Source of the DNA: Ruegeria lacuscaerulensis | GTDB taxonomy: Bacteria > Pseudomonadota > Alphaproteobacteria > Rhodobacterales > Rhodobacteraceae | Reading direction: 5' to 3' | DNA: 64,000 bases | Assembly: GCF_013031245.1 (NCBI RefSeq) | Contig: NZ_WPZL01000005.1 | Span: forward strand, 1-64,000 | Part shown: positions 15,938 to 25,460 of the stretch, piece by piece | How the letters are laid out: every line of letters begins with the position of its first letter | How positions within the stretch are numbered: position 1 is the stretch's first letter | The notes under the pieces: generated by a model | What the model saw: only the letters and a program-made list of their open reading frames with translations | What the model was told of the DNA's origin: nothing | Databases searched by the model: none | Program-made: the position numbers and the translations under genes

Positions 15938-17148
15938 CCGGTGGCCCGTTCCTGTTCCGGGCTCAACAGGGCGTCAATGCGATCGGTCACGTAATCCAGC
16001 CCGTCAAGCAACCCGTCGCGCATTGTCTGAGACGGCAGAGGCTGGCGTGGAAGGTCGCGGATGGCCTGGATCATCGCATCTGTCGTCAACCCGTCGCGGT
16101 ATTCGTCGAGCATTTGAACGAGCCCCAGACCTTCGGCGCGCGACGCCCGTATCCATTGTTCCAGCCGCGGCGTAGTGCGCGGAACGATGACAGCGCGTTT
16201 GTCAAAGGACAGAACTTCGCAGAACGTGTTGTAGCCGCCCATACAGACCACTCCGGCCGCGCCCGCAAACAACGTTTCGATCTGGGATTCGAAGCCGACT
16301 GCCGTCACCCGGCCGTTCAGTGCCGCGACACGGGTCTCGAATTCCTCGCGCAATTCGCCAGATAGGAAAGGACCGTAAACCAACACCGCGCGCGGCGACA
16401 GGTTGGGGTCTTTTTCATAGGCGGTCAGGACAAGGTTCACCATCGCCTTGCCGTCGCCTCCGCCGCCCGGCGTAATCAGGATATAAGGTTGCTCGGGCGG
16501 TTCCCCTATCGGCCCCAGATCGCGGCGCAGGTAGCCGGTCCAGTGGATGCGCGCCTGTGCAGCAGGGCTGAGCGGCAGCCCCTTGGTCGGGTCGTAGATT
16601 GAGCGCAATCCATAAACCCAAATCTCGTCATAGAATCTCTCGGTAGCGGCGACGGCTTCTTTCCGCTCCCACTCGGCGGCAAGGACCTCGGGTTCGTCCA
16701 AGACGTCGCGCAGGCCCAAAACAAGCTTGGTGCGTTGCGACCGCAGCAGGCTTTCCAATGTGGGCAGCAATTCGCCGCGAAAGCCGGTAGGTTCCTTGTC
16801 CACGATCAGCAAATCCGGCTCAAATTGCTGGACCGCAGTCTGAATGAGCCCGGAGCGCAGCTCGGTCACCTCTTCGATTCCCATGCCGATCGTCCGTGCC
16901 GCATACGAGCCGTCGGCACGTTTTGTCACGCCTGGAAGGCGCACATGGTCAACCCTGCGCGGAAATGTAAAACGACCAGCTACAGGCGATCCGGTCAGGA
17001 TCAGTGCCGAAGCCTGCGGGTTCGCCTGCGTAATTGCGCCTGCCAAAGCACGTGACCTGCGCAAATGACCCAACCCGAACGTATCGTGACTGTAGAACAA
17101 AATGCGCGGCGCCCGGCCGGTTGTCTCGTTATGTAATCCTAGGCTCAT
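15934..17148 (-). CDS. GT-B glycosyltransferase (MurG/GT28-like), first gene of glycan operon
   Basis: This 404-aa protein begins with RILFYSHDTFGLGHLRRSRALAG and has a C-lobe containing ILITPGGGGDGKAMV and VVCMGGYNTFCEVLSF, the MurG-like donor site. It resembles the product of 11897-13036 in fold and motifs. No membrane helices are evident; such enzymes act at the cytoplasmic face. It is the first gene of a seven-gene operon (through 10654) in which every junction overlaps or abuts. Its promoter must lie in 17149-17521. Confidence 0.82.
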   Translation of the reverse strand: MSLGLHNETTGRAPRILFYSHDTFGLGHLRRSRALAGAITQANPQASALILTGSPVAGRFTFPRRVDHVRLPGVTKRADGSYAARTIGMGIEEVTELRSGLIQTAVQQFEPDLLIVDKEPTGFRGELLPTLESLLRSQRTKLVLGLRDVLDEPEVLAAEWERKEAVAATERFYDEIWVYGLRSIYDPTKGLPLSPAAQARIHWTGYLRRDLGPIGEPPEQPYILITPGGGGDGKAMVNLVLTAYEKDPNLSPRAVLVYGPFLSGELREEFETRVAALNGRVTAVGFESQIETLFAGAAGVVCMGGYNTFCEVLSFDKRAVIVPRTTPRLEQWIRASRAEGLGLVQMLDEYRDGLTTDAMIQAIRDLPRQPLPSQTMRDGLLDGLDYVTDRIDALLSPEQERATG

Positions 17149-17521
17149 GCCTTCGCCTGTCGTGTTTCTCGATGCAAATCCGCGCGTTTACACCAGTTAC
17201 CGTATATTCTTTATGACCGCTTGCCAAAGGGGGCTCTGAAATCATGCAAATTCACCAATCATTGCGAATTGGCAACAGCTTGAGCCACGGTGTTTTCAAG
17301 GCTGCCTTGGCCCCTTTCACCGGACATTGACCTCATCATCCCTACACATTTCACCAGATTGGTCATATTCAGTTTTTTCGCGGTTGCAAGCAGTCTAATC
17401 AGGGCCATTGCACAGGGAACACGACCTGTACCGATATCAAGAAGCGAGAGGCGGAGGATTTGAACACGATCAAGTGCTTCTATAACCTGTTGTGCAGCAC
17501 GCGAATTGGATAGAAGACCCG
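17149..17521. other. Divergent intergenic region (glycan operon / MscS gene)
   Basis: This 373-bp region separates two divergent transcripts. No gene, tRNA or strong terminator is visible. On the reverse strand TTGGCA near 17221-17226 followed by TATACG is a loose promoter-like pattern with short spacing. The frame of the MscS gene stays open to a GTG at 17492, but the signal peptide starts at 17522. Confidence 0.4.
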
Positions 17522-19915
17522 ATGAAACTCAAACTTCTTGTTGGAATAGTCCTGACGATCTGGGCGTTTACAGCGGCCATTGCTACCGGAGCGGCGGCGC
17601 AAACGTCTCTGATCCCCGGGTACAGTTCGGGTTCGGAAGCTGAAACCGGTACAAGCCAGGACGGCGAACTGGCAGCCGCGATAAAAGCCGCCACCGAAGC
17701 CGGGGCAAGCGTGATTGTGATCGACAGCGCAGGACAGATCGTTTCCTCAGGTGGCCAGCAAGGCACCGGAGCCGACGCCGCTGGAACGCATGATCCAATG
17801 GGCGACGGCTCGCAGTTGATGAAGGCGCAGGAGCGGTTCTCAAGATTCCGCGAGTCGATGAACTCCCGGCTGGAGGCTTTGCCGTATTCGATTTTCGAAG
17901 TTCAGTATGTGCTGCGCCAGACCAGCCCTGATGGCCGGATCCAGACCTATGTCGAGGTTTTGATCTGGAACATTCTGTTCCTGCTGTTGGGGCGCTGGCT
18001 GTCAATCGAGATTTACGGAAAGCGCATTGCCAGAAGGCTCGTCGTAGCGCGGTCCAAGGACAACCCGCAGGGTTATCGCGAGAAGATGCCGTTTCTGGTC
18101 TTTCGCTTTGTCATGGGCGTCGGGGCCACGATTTTCGCCATGCTGATGGCATTGATCGTGGGATATCTGTTCTTTGGCGAGGCAGAAGATATCTCGATCC
18201 AGTTCACGGTCACGGCTATTTTCTCCGCCTATTTCCTGTCGCGGACGGTATCGGATCTGTGGCGGATGGTGCTGTCGCCCTATCTGAGCCAATACCGTCT
18301 GCCACCGTTTTCCGACCGGGATGCAAAACGATTGTATTTCTGGGCTTCGGCCCTTGCGACCTATGATATCTCGGTCGTGCTGTTCGCAACCTGGGTCGCG
18401 GATTTTGGGCTGAACTATAACGTCTATGCGATGGTGTACGGCTGTCTGACCATGTTCGGCGCGCTGGGCAATGTGCTGATGATCCTTTTCAACGCCCGTG
18501 CCATTTCGAATGCAATCCGCGGTGGCAGGTCGGCGGATCAGGTGTCCTGGATTTCGCGCTTCATCTCTTACGCCTGGGCGCCGGTTTTGATCGTTTATAT
18601 CGTTTTCAGCTGGTTCAAGCTGGCTGTCGATCTCGTGCTTGAGAATGAGAACTCGATTCCGATCGTGGCCAGCAGCTATGCGATCTTCATGTCGGTGGTC
18701 ATCGCCTATGGGGCGATGAATTACCTGCTGGAACGTTATTTCGACCGCAACCGCCAGATGGAGGAAATTAATTTCGACGCCGACGCCGACGCGGAACAGG
18801 AAGCAGAAGCAGAAACACCTGCAGAGACAGCCGAGGCGGAAATGCGGAAGCACTCGATCCTGACATATGAGGATCTGGCTCGTCGCGTGGCAGGAATTCT
18901 GGCGTTTGTTGTCGGGCTCTATGCGCTTGTCGTCATCTGGAACCCCGAAGCCAGCTGGAGCGAAGACCTGCCGGTTGAACGCGCCCTGGACGTGATGGTC
19001 ATCCTGTTCATCGGGTATATTCTGTTCCATTTTTTCCGCATCTGGATCGACACGAAGATCGCCGAGGAAATCGATGATGGCGGAGCCGAGGCCGAGCTGG
19101 GCGATGAGGGGGGTGAAGCCGGGCAAAGTCGGCTGGCGACGCTGCTGCCGTTGTTCCGCGGAGCAATACTGGCTGTGGTCGTCGTTACAATCGTACTGAT
19201 TGTGCTGATGGAGCTGGGCATCAATGTCAGCCCGTTGTTCGCGGGTGCCGGTGTCGTGGGTCTGGCCGTTGGCTTTGGCTCGCAAACTTTGGTGCGCGAT
19301 ATATTTTCTGGCGCGTTTTTCTTGATGGATGACGCGTTTCGCAAGGGAGAATATATCGACATCGGGGACGTGAAAGGGACGGTAGAAAAGATATCGGTCC
19401 GTTCATTCCAACTGCGCCACCATCTGGGCGCGTTGAACACCATCCCGTTTGGAGAGATCAAGGTTCTGACCAACTATTCCCGCGATTGGGTGATCATGAA
19501 GCTGCCGTTGCGGGTGACGTATGACACCGACGTGGAAAAGGTCCGTAAGCTGATAAAGAAACTCGGCCAGCAATTGCTGAGCGATCCGGTGATCGGTGAG
19601 AACTTCATCCAGCCGCTGAAATCGCAGGGTGTGATCGAGATGCAGGATTCCGCGATGATCATCCGGGTCAAATTCATGACCAAGCCGGGTGATCAATGGC
19701 TGGTGCGCAAGAAGGTCTATCAGGAAATACGCGAGCTATTCGCGCGCGAAGGTATCCGTTTTGCGCACCGCGAAGTCACGGTTCGTCTGGCGGATGGCAA
19801 AGAGACCGAGGATCTGACGCCCAAAGAGCGCGAAGCGGTAACCGGCGCAGTACAAGCTGCGATTGACGAGGACTATCTGGATGATATCGGCCCTGGCGGC
19901 GGCGATGATCGGTAG
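17522..19915 (+). CDS. Large MscS-family mechanosensitive channel
   Basis: This 797-aa inner-membrane protein has a signal peptide (MKLKLLVGIVLTIWAFTAAI, cleaved near AAAQ), a periplasmic N-terminal region, many transmembrane segments from about residue 140 to 560, and the MscS pore/beta domain: pore helix VSPLFAGAGVVGLAVGFGSQ, then RDIFSGAFFLMDDAFRKGEY and IGDVKGTVEKISVRS. An acidic linker (DADADAEQEAEAE) lies mid-protein. The family releases solutes on hypo-osmotic shock. The length resembles MscK/YbdG-like large channels. The ATG at 17522 is chosen over a GTG 10 codons upstream because it begins the signal peptide. Monocistronic. Confidence 0.9.
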   Translation: MKLKLLVGIVLTIWAFTAAIATGAAAQTSLIPGYSSGSEAETGTSQDGELAAAIKAATEAGASVIVIDSAGQIVSSGGQQGTGADAAGTHDPMGDGSQLMKAQERFSRFRESMNSRLEALPYSIFEVQYVLRQTSPDGRIQTYVEVLIWNILFLLLGRWLSIEIYGKRIARRLVVARSKDNPQGYREKMPFLVFRFVMGVGATIFAMLMALIVGYLFFGEAEDISIQFTVTAIFSAYFLSRTVSDLWRMVLSPYLSQYRLPPFSDRDAKRLYFWASALATYDISVVLFATWVADFGLNYNVYAMVYGCLTMFGALGNVLMILFNARAISNAIRGGRSADQVSWISRFISYAWAPVLIVYIVFSWFKLAVDLVLENENSIPIVASSYAIFMSVVIAYGAMNYLLERYFDRNRQMEEINFDADADAEQEAEAETPAETAEAEMRKHSILTYEDLARRVAGILAFVVGLYALVVIWNPEASWSEDLPVERALDVMVILFIGYILFHFFRIWIDTKIAEEIDDGGAEAELGDEGGEAGQSRLATLLPLFRGAILAVVVVTIVLIVLMELGINVSPLFAGAGVVGLAVGFGSQTLVRDIFSGAFFLMDDAFRKGEYIDIGDVKGTVEKISVRSFQLRHHLGALNTIPFGEIKVLTNYSRDWVIMKLPLRVTYDTDVEKVRKLIKKLGQQLLSDPVIGENFIQPLKSQGVIEMQDSAMIIRVKFMTKPGDQWLVRKKVYQEIRELFAREGIRFAHREVTVRLADGKETEDLTPKEREAVTGAVQAAIDEDYLDDIGPGGGDDR

Positions 19916-19940
19916 GGGGGTACTCCCGCCCCTTTGGAAT

Positions 19941-19996
19941 GCGTCGCTGACGCGACGCCCACCAAAGCGTTGGGCCGGGCCGCGCGTTTCGCGCGG
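19941..19996. terminator. Two GC-rich hairpins between convergent genes
   Basis: GCGTCG at 19941-19946 pairs with CGACGC at 19953-19958, and CCGCGCG at 19980-19986 pairs with CGCGCGG at 19990-19996 over a TTT loop. They lie between the MscS stop and the convergent CoA-transferase stop. No T-run follows, so termination is inferred from position only. Confidence 0.4.
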
Positions 19997-20004
19997 CGGT
20001 TGGC

Positions 20005-21360
20005 TCAGGTCGGTAGCGATGGCCAGGTCGGTTGGGCAGTTCCAAGTTTAGATGCGGGCATGGACCAGGCCATCTGCGCTGTTCCTACGACCAGCGCGGG
20101 CTTAAGGCGGTGGCCCGGACCCCAGTCGGAAGATTCGAGGCCCTGAGCATAATCTTTCGGAGTGGGTTCCGTGATGTCTGCGCCAGTTTCTGATTTTCCC
20201 AATGCCGCCAGCAACTCGGCGGTGCGGGCCAGTGACAGTTGAGCGTGCATGATCGAGTTTCCAGATGCAGCTTCGGCCATGGCCGACAGCACCGCAGCCG
20301 CCATGAGATACCCCGTCGCATGATCCAGTGCCTGGACCGGCAGTGGCGTTGGTTTTTCGGCCTTGGCCCATGCACGTCCAGCGTCGGCGATCCCGGCGCT
20401 CATTTGAACGAGGCTGTCAAAGCCGCGCCGGGTAGACCAGGGCCCTTGCCAACCATAGGCGTTCAGGGCGACCTCAACCCTGTTGGGGGCAAGCTCATCC
20501 CGTTTGACCTTGTTCAGACCAAGAGCATCCAATGCGCCGGGCCGGTATCCGTGGACAAAGACATCTGCCTGAGACAACAGACCGTGCAGCTTTTCCATCC
20601 CGGCGGGTGACTTCAGGTCGAGGTAAGCGCAGTGCTTACCTAGGGAAATGTCCGGGATGACGCCGGGTTCGTCCCAGCCGGGCGGGTCAATGCGCAGGAC
20701 TTCGGCTCCGAACCCAGCCAGGGTCCGGGTCGAGACCGGCCCGGCCAGCACGCGGGTTAGGTCGAGGACGCGCAGGCCTGCCAGTGGACGATTGGCCGTT
20801 GCTTCGGGGCGTTCTCTCAGGGTGATTTTCCTGGGGCTGTGCCAGCCGATCAACGGATCGCGGGATACTGCCCGGCCCTGAGGGTGATCCAGCCAGTCCG
20901 CCCGACTGCGCATTGCAGCGGCAACGCCGCCTTTGGCGACGATTGCCGCTTCCAGATCCGCGATGGCCCATTCCTTCACAGCCTGGGAAACGGCTTCCTT
21001 GTCGTCTTTTGCACCCAGAACTTTCAGGGCTGCGGCCCGATGATGCGGCAGGTTGGTGTGCAGTCTGATCCATCCATCTGACGCTTGATAATCCCCGGCC
21101 ACGGCGTCCCAAAGGCTCGGCATGTCCCATCCATCCGGTTTGAACGAAAACCCGAACCAAAGTGAAGCCAGCCTGTGATCGACTGAAACGTCTGGTGCGC
21201 TGGGTGCCAGATTCAGCGCGGTGATAAGGCGCGCCAGTTCCATACCAACGGCGGCGAAACCGGCCGTTGCCAGTTCGGACACTGCGAATGCGCTGGGCCG
21301 CGTACCGGTCCCCGATGTCTTGTAGCTGTCTGAGGCTGGGAGTGCGGAAAGCAGGCTCAT
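20005..21360 (-). CDS. CaiB/BaiF family CoA-transferase with apparently permuted domains
   Basis: This 451-aa protein has the family III core starting near residue 190 (LAGLRVLDLTRVLAGP, then AEVLRIDPP, SLGKHCAYLDLKSPAG, ADVFVHGYRPGALDALGL and RRGFDSLVQMSAGI). The preceding region (about 85-185: DGWIRLHTNLPHHRAAAL, KEWAIADLEAAIVAKGGV, DWLDHPQGRAV) looks like the segment that normally follows the core. The order therefore appears circularly permuted. Substrate is unknown. It is the last gene of the oligopeptide-transporter operon, overlapping the permease by ATGA, which suggests the imported compound is metabolised as a CoA ester (inference). Confidence 0.85.
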   Translation of the reverse strand: MSLLSALPASDSYKTSGTGTRPSAFAVSELATAGFAAVGMELARLITALNLAPSAPDVSVDHRLASLWFGFSFKPDGWDMPSLWDAVAGDYQASDGWIRLHTNLPHHRAAALKVLGAKDDKEAVSQAVKEWAIADLEAAIVAKGGVAAAMRSRADWLDHPQGRAVSRDPLIGWHSPRKITLRERPEATANRPLAGLRVLDLTRVLAGPVSTRTLAGFGAEVLRIDPPGWDEPGVIPDISLGKHCAYLDLKSPAGMEKLHGLLSQADVFVHGYRPGALDALGLNKVKRDELAPNRVEVALNAYGWQGPWSTRRGFDSLVQMSAGIADAGRAWAKAEKPTPLPVQALDHATGYLMAAAVLSAMAEAASGNSIMHAQLSLARTAELLAALGKSETGADITEPTPKDYAQGLESSDWGPGHRLKPALVVGTAQMAWSMPASKLGTAQPTWPSLPT

Positions 21361-22511
21361 TGCTGATACGGGTCCAGACTGTCGCGCAGCCCGTCACCAA
21401 GGAAGTTGAAAGCCAGCACGACGACGATGATCGGCAGCATCGGGATCGCCGTCCACGGGTAAATCTCGATGGATGCCAGATTCTGCGCGTCGTTTAACAT
21501 GACGCCCCAACTGACCGCAGGCGCCCGCAGGCCGAGCCCCAGGAAACTGAGCGCGGTTTCCCCAAGGATCATCGCCGGGATTGACAATGTAGCCGAGGCA
21601 ATCAGATGCGACATGAAGTTGGGGAGCAGGTGTTTGCGGATGACACGACCTGAGCTTGCGCCCATCATCTCGGCCGCGCGCACGTATTCTTCCTCTCGCA
21701 GCGACAGGAATTTGGCGCGAACGGATCGTGCCAGACCGGGCCAGTCGAGAATCCCCAGGATGATCGAGATGATGAAGAACACCGCGACCGGGCTCCAGTT
21801 CGACGGCACGGCCGCGGACAGCGCCAACCAGAGTGGCAATTCAGGCAGTGAGCGCAGGATTTCGATCACACGGTTGATGACCCAGTCGATTTTGCCACCG
21901 AAATACCCGGCCATCGATCCGAACAGGATGCCAAGGAAAAACGAAACCGAAATGCCGATCAGACCAACAGTCAGCGACAGTTGCGCGCCGTAAAGTATGC
22001 GGCTGAACACGTCTCGGCCCAGACGGTCAGAACCCCATAGGAACAACGTCGCTCCCTCGGGCGCGCAGAACAGGCGGGTATCCGATTTGATCAGACCGGC
22101 CAGCTTGTATTCCGAGCCTTCGCAGAAGAATCGGACCGGACGCGGATCTTCGGTGTCGGGTACGAATTTCCATTGAAATGTCTCAAGGTCCGCTTCGGCC
22201 ACGATGGGATAGACATAAGGTCCGATGAACTGGCCATCGTGGAACCAGTTTACGCTCTGGGGTGGGGCGTACAGGTGCTCTCCGTTTCGTTCATTCGGGC
22301 CATAGGGCGCGATGAAGCCAGCGAAGGGCAACATCAGATAGCAGAGCAGCAAGAAAATACCTGATATCAGGCCCAGCTTGTGTGTCCTGAACTTGCGCCA
22401 GACCAGAACCCAGTTTGGCGCGTCCAGGTCGGCGCGTTCCAACTGCTGCAGCGCGGCATCCGGGTCATAGGGGGCGTCGTCGACGAAGCGACCATCCGGG
22501 TGTTGCGTCAT
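21357..22511 (-). CDS. Oligopeptide-type ABC transporter permease (YejE-like)
   Basis: This 384-aa inner-membrane permease has an N-terminal helix after a basic stretch (FRTHKLGLISGIFLLLCYLMLP), a large periplasmic insert (about 65-140, including FQWKFVPDTEDPRP) as in YejE, and the EAA loop (EYVRAAEMMGASSGRVIRKHLLPN). The Dpp/Opp family imports peptides and similar solutes. It overlaps the partner permease and the CoA-transferase by 4 bases each. Confidence 0.92.
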   Translation of the reverse strand: MTQHPDGRFVDDAPYDPDAALQQLERADLDAPNWVLVWRKFRTHKLGLISGIFLLLCYLMLPFAGFIAPYGPNERNGEHLYAPPQSVNWFHDGQFIGPYVYPIVAEADLETFQWKFVPDTEDPRPVRFFCEGSEYKLAGLIKSDTRLFCAPEGATLFLWGSDRLGRDVFSRILYGAQLSLTVGLIGISVSFFLGILFGSMAGYFGGKIDWVINRVIEILRSLPELPLWLALSAAVPSNWSPVAVFFIISIILGILDWPGLARSVRAKFLSLREEEYVRAAEMMGASSGRVIRKHLLPNFMSHLIASATLSIPAMILGETALSFLGLGLRAPAVSWGVMLNDAQNLASIEIYPWTAIPMLPIIVVVLAFNFLGDGLRDSLDPYQQ

Positions 22512-23536
22512 GCTTCGCGCCCCTCATATCGAATGCGCGGGTCCAGCATGACCAGCAGGATGTCGGAAATCATGGTGCCGATCAGAGTCAGCAGGGCCAC
22601 AAACATCAGGATGAAAGCGGAAAGGAATTGATCCTGTGTTTTCAACGCCGTCAGCAGTGTCGGGCCAATGGTTTGCAAGCCCAGTACGACCGAAACCAGA
22701 ACCGATCCTGACACCATCGAAGGCAGCAGGTTCCCGATATCCGCGACAAAGGGATTGAAGGCCACGCGCAACGGATATTTCGTCAGCATTCGCGACGGGG
22801 CCATGCCTTTGGCGATGGCGGTTTCCACATAGGGCTTACCCAACTCGTCCAGCATGTTGGCCCGCAGACGCTGCATCATGGCTGACGCGCCCGAGGTGCC
22901 AATCACGAAGGTCGGAACGATCAGGTGGATCAGGATGGATTTCATCTTCTCCCAGCTCATCGGCATACCTTCGAACATCGGGTCCATCAAACCGCCAATA
23001 GGCAGGTTGAAATAGCGATGTCCGTAATAAAACAAGATCAATGCCAACAGGAAGTTTGGCGTCGCCAGGCCGAGATATCCGACGAAGGCAGAGGTGTAGT
23101 CGATCCAAGTCCGTGACCGCGCTGCGGCAAGAACGCCAAGGGGCAGGGCAACCGCGTAAACGAAAAGAATGGCTGCAAGGTTGACCACCACGGTCAGCCA
23201 CAGGGTATCACCGACAATTTCAGCGACAGGGCGATCGAATTCGAAAGACCAGCCATAGTTTCCTTGCAGCAGTCCCTCGAACCCGTGCGGGCCCGGCCAG
23301 AACCCGATCCAGATCAGGTACTGTTCCCACATGGGGCGATCAAGCGCGTATTCCGTTCGCAGGAACTCAGCCTTGGCTACACCGGCCGACTGGCCCGAGG
23401 CCTGCAATTCTGCGATCTGGTTGCTCAGATAATCGCCGGGCGGCAGGTTAATGATCACGAAGATCAGAACCGACACCACCAACAGCGTCAGTAGCATCGT
23501 GAAAAAGCGATACACCGCATAGCGCAGCATGACCAT
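22508..23536 (-). CDS. Oligopeptide-type ABC transporter permease (YejB-like)
   Basis: This 342-aa permease begins MVMLRYAVYRFFTMLLTLLVVSVLIFVI, the usual DppB/YejB N-terminus, and has the EAA loop (YVETAIAKGMAPSRMLTKYPLR). An upstream in-frame start at 23659 lies inside the substrate-binding protein gene and gives a non-family extension. The ATG at 23536 has AGGAG seven bases upstream and is 13 bases after the preceding stop. Second subunit of the membrane channel. Confidence 0.92.
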   Translation of the reverse strand: MVMLRYAVYRFFTMLLTLLVVSVLIFVIINLPPGDYLSNQIAELQASGQSAGVAKAEFLRTEYALDRPMWEQYLIWIGFWPGPHGFEGLLQGNYGWSFEFDRPVAEIVGDTLWLTVVVNLAAILFVYAVALPLGVLAAARSRTWIDYTSAFVGYLGLATPNFLLALILFYYGHRYFNLPIGGLMDPMFEGMPMSWEKMKSILIHLIVPTFVIGTSGASAMMQRLRANMLDELGKPYVETAIAKGMAPSRMLTKYPLRVAFNPFVADIGNLLPSMVSGSVLVSVVLGLQTIGPTLLTALKTQDQFLSAFILMFVALLTLIGTMISDILLVMLDPRIRYEGREA

Positions 23537-23549
23537 TTGGCTGCTCCTG

Positions 23550-25460
23550 TCAGTCGGCGAAGAAGAATTCGTCCGGGCGGTGAATACCGAAATGCGCGCC
23601 GGGCTCCCACGCCCACATGGCTTGCTCGGGCACGTTGCGCAGGCGGTTGGACACAACAACGGGCTGGGGTGCTCCGTTCAGGATGCCGATAGCATAAAGC
23701 TGATCGGCGTGAATTTTCAGCATCTCGGCCCAGACCGCCTCGCGTTCTTCGTTAGTGGAAGCGACCTCCCAGTCATGGGCCAGTTGCATCAACCGTTCGG
23801 CTTCGGGCATGTCGGGAGCTTCACCCACGTCCCCGCCGGTCTGGTAGTACTGTCCCCATTTGGGCCAGGCCAGAAAGACCTGATCGGTCGGCGCCAAATA
23901 GGCGGGCGAGGTGTGAGCCTGCGGGATGCCATCATCCCAGCCGAACCAGACCGAGGCCATGGTATTGCCTGAAAATACCCGGTTGCGAAGAATATCCCTA
24001 TCCAGCGGACGCATGACAAGGTCAACGCCGATCTCGCGCCAGGTGTCGGTGACAATCTGCAGGGCGTTCTCGACCTCCTGCCGTTCGCCGGCGGTTTCGA
24101 TGACCAGCTCCATCGGGCGGCCATCAGGCAACATGCGAACGCCATTTTTGTTTCGCTCGGTCAGGCCGACTTCATCCAGCAGGGCGTTGGCCATGTCGAT
24201 ATCATATTGTGCCCAGGCCTGAGCATTTTCCTCGTTATAGAAGGGTGAGGCGGGCAGAACCGACATCGCGCGGGGTTGGGCCAGTTTGAAATAGAGCGCC
24301 TGATTGATCGTCTTGCGGTCGATTGCCAGAGACAGGGCGCGGCGCACGCGGACGTCGCGCAGGACTTCGCGCCAACCGTCATCGGCAAAATTCAGGTTCG
24401 GATAGATCGCAATCTGCGAAGCGACACCGGTTTTCCATAGCAATGTTTTGTAATTGCCCCCGGCCTCACCCTTTTTCAGGATCGAGGCGTCCCGAAACGC
24501 CAGCCCCCGTCCCTGAAGGTCGGTCTCCCCGGCATTTGCTTTCGCGGCGACCAGCCCGGGGGCCACGATCTCCATTTCGACCACGTCGATATAAGGCAGC
24601 TGAACGCCCTTACTGTCGATACGGTGATAGTAGGGATTGCGCACAAAATTATGGCGGATTTTCTTACCCGAACTGGCGTTCAGCCAAGGTTGCAGCGTGG
24701 GAAGTTCGTGGTTGTCATACTTATAGAGATTATCCAGTTTGTTGTGCAGCGCGGCCCAGCTTTTGACACGGGCGTCTTCGACAAAAAACGCCAGTTCCTC
24801 GGCGTCTGCATATCTCTCGTGATATTGCTTCAGAAACGCGGCGGGCCGGTAAATGAAAGGCGGGCGCGCCTGCGCCAGAGATTGCAGGAAGTCCGGATTC
24901 GGGTCTTCCCATTCAAAGACGATGGTGGTCTCGTCAGGGAAAGTTACAGTTGGCGTTTTGCCTTCAACGATCAGGAAATCCGGGGGACCAGAGGGGCTAA
25001 GGAGCTCATTGTTGGCGACGTCTTCCCACCAGTAGCGAAAATCCTCGGACGTAAACGGAGAGCCATCGGACCATTTATGTCCTTCCCGCAGGTTCAACGT
25101 GAATTTGCGATTGTTCTCGTTCTCAAACGACTCCAGCAAGTCAGGTACGATCTCGTAGTTTTCGTTGAACCCCACCAGTCGCGCATAGCCGTATACAACC
25201 ATCTGACGGATGTCCTTGGAACGCGTTACCATGGTTCGCAATGTGCCGCCCGGGGTTCCGAATTCGCGCCCTTTGGCCGCCAGATCCACAATCAAAGGTT
25301 CGGTTGGCAGCCGGTCCTGAACAGGAGGAAGGTTCCCCGCATTAACCTCAGTGGCCCAAAACTCGCTTTCCTGCAAAGTTGGAGTTTCTGCCGTGGCAGG
25401 TAGCATCCATGAGGCGGCCAGCGCGGCGGCCAGAAGTATCGGGCGAGGGGTCTTAAACAT
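23550..25460 (-). CDS. Oligopeptide ABC transporter substrate-binding protein (YejA/DppA-like)
   Basis: This 636-aa periplasmic protein has a signal peptide (MFKTPRPILLAAALAASWMLPATA, cleavage after ATA-E) and the SBP_bac_5 fold: RLVGFNENYEIVPDLLESFE, FTLNLREGHKWSDGSPFTSEDF and VRRALSLAIDRKTINQALYF. The length over 600 aa matches the YejA-type larger members. The ligand cannot be told from sequence. The start overlaps the ATPase gene by 8 bases. Confidence 0.93.
   Translation of the reverse strand: MFKTPRPILLAAALAASWMLPATAETPTLQESEFWATEVNAGNLPPVQDRLPTEPLIVDLAAKGREFGTPGGTLRTMVTRSKDIRQMVVYGYARLVGFNENYEIVPDLLESFENENNRKFTLNLREGHKWSDGSPFTSEDFRYWWEDVANNELLSPSGPPDFLIVEGKTPTVTFPDETTIVFEWEDPNPDFLQSLAQARPPFIYRPAAFLKQYHERYADAEELAFFVEDARVKSWAALHNKLDNLYKYDNHELPTLQPWLNASSGKKIRHNFVRNPYYHRIDSKGVQLPYIDVVEMEIVAPGLVAAKANAGETDLQGRGLAFRDASILKKGEAGGNYKTLLWKTGVASQIAIYPNLNFADDGWREVLRDVRVRRALSLAIDRKTINQALYFKLAQPRAMSVLPASPFYNEENAQAWAQYDIDMANALLDEVGLTERNKNGVRMLPDGRPMELVIETAGERQEVENALQIVTDTWREIGVDLVMRPLDRDILRNRVFSGNTMASVWFGWDDGIPQAHTSPAYLAPTDQVFLAWPKWGQYYQTGGDVGEAPDMPEAERLMQLAHDWEVASTNEEREAVWAEMLKIHADQLYAIGILNGAPQPVVVSNRLRNVPEQAMWAWEPGAHFGIHRPDEFFFAD

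Noticed and set aside
17149-17521. Possible insertion-sequence remnant or promoter in the spacer before the MscS gene
   Set aside because: No inverted terminal repeats, no transposase-like frame and no clear hexamer pair could be found.
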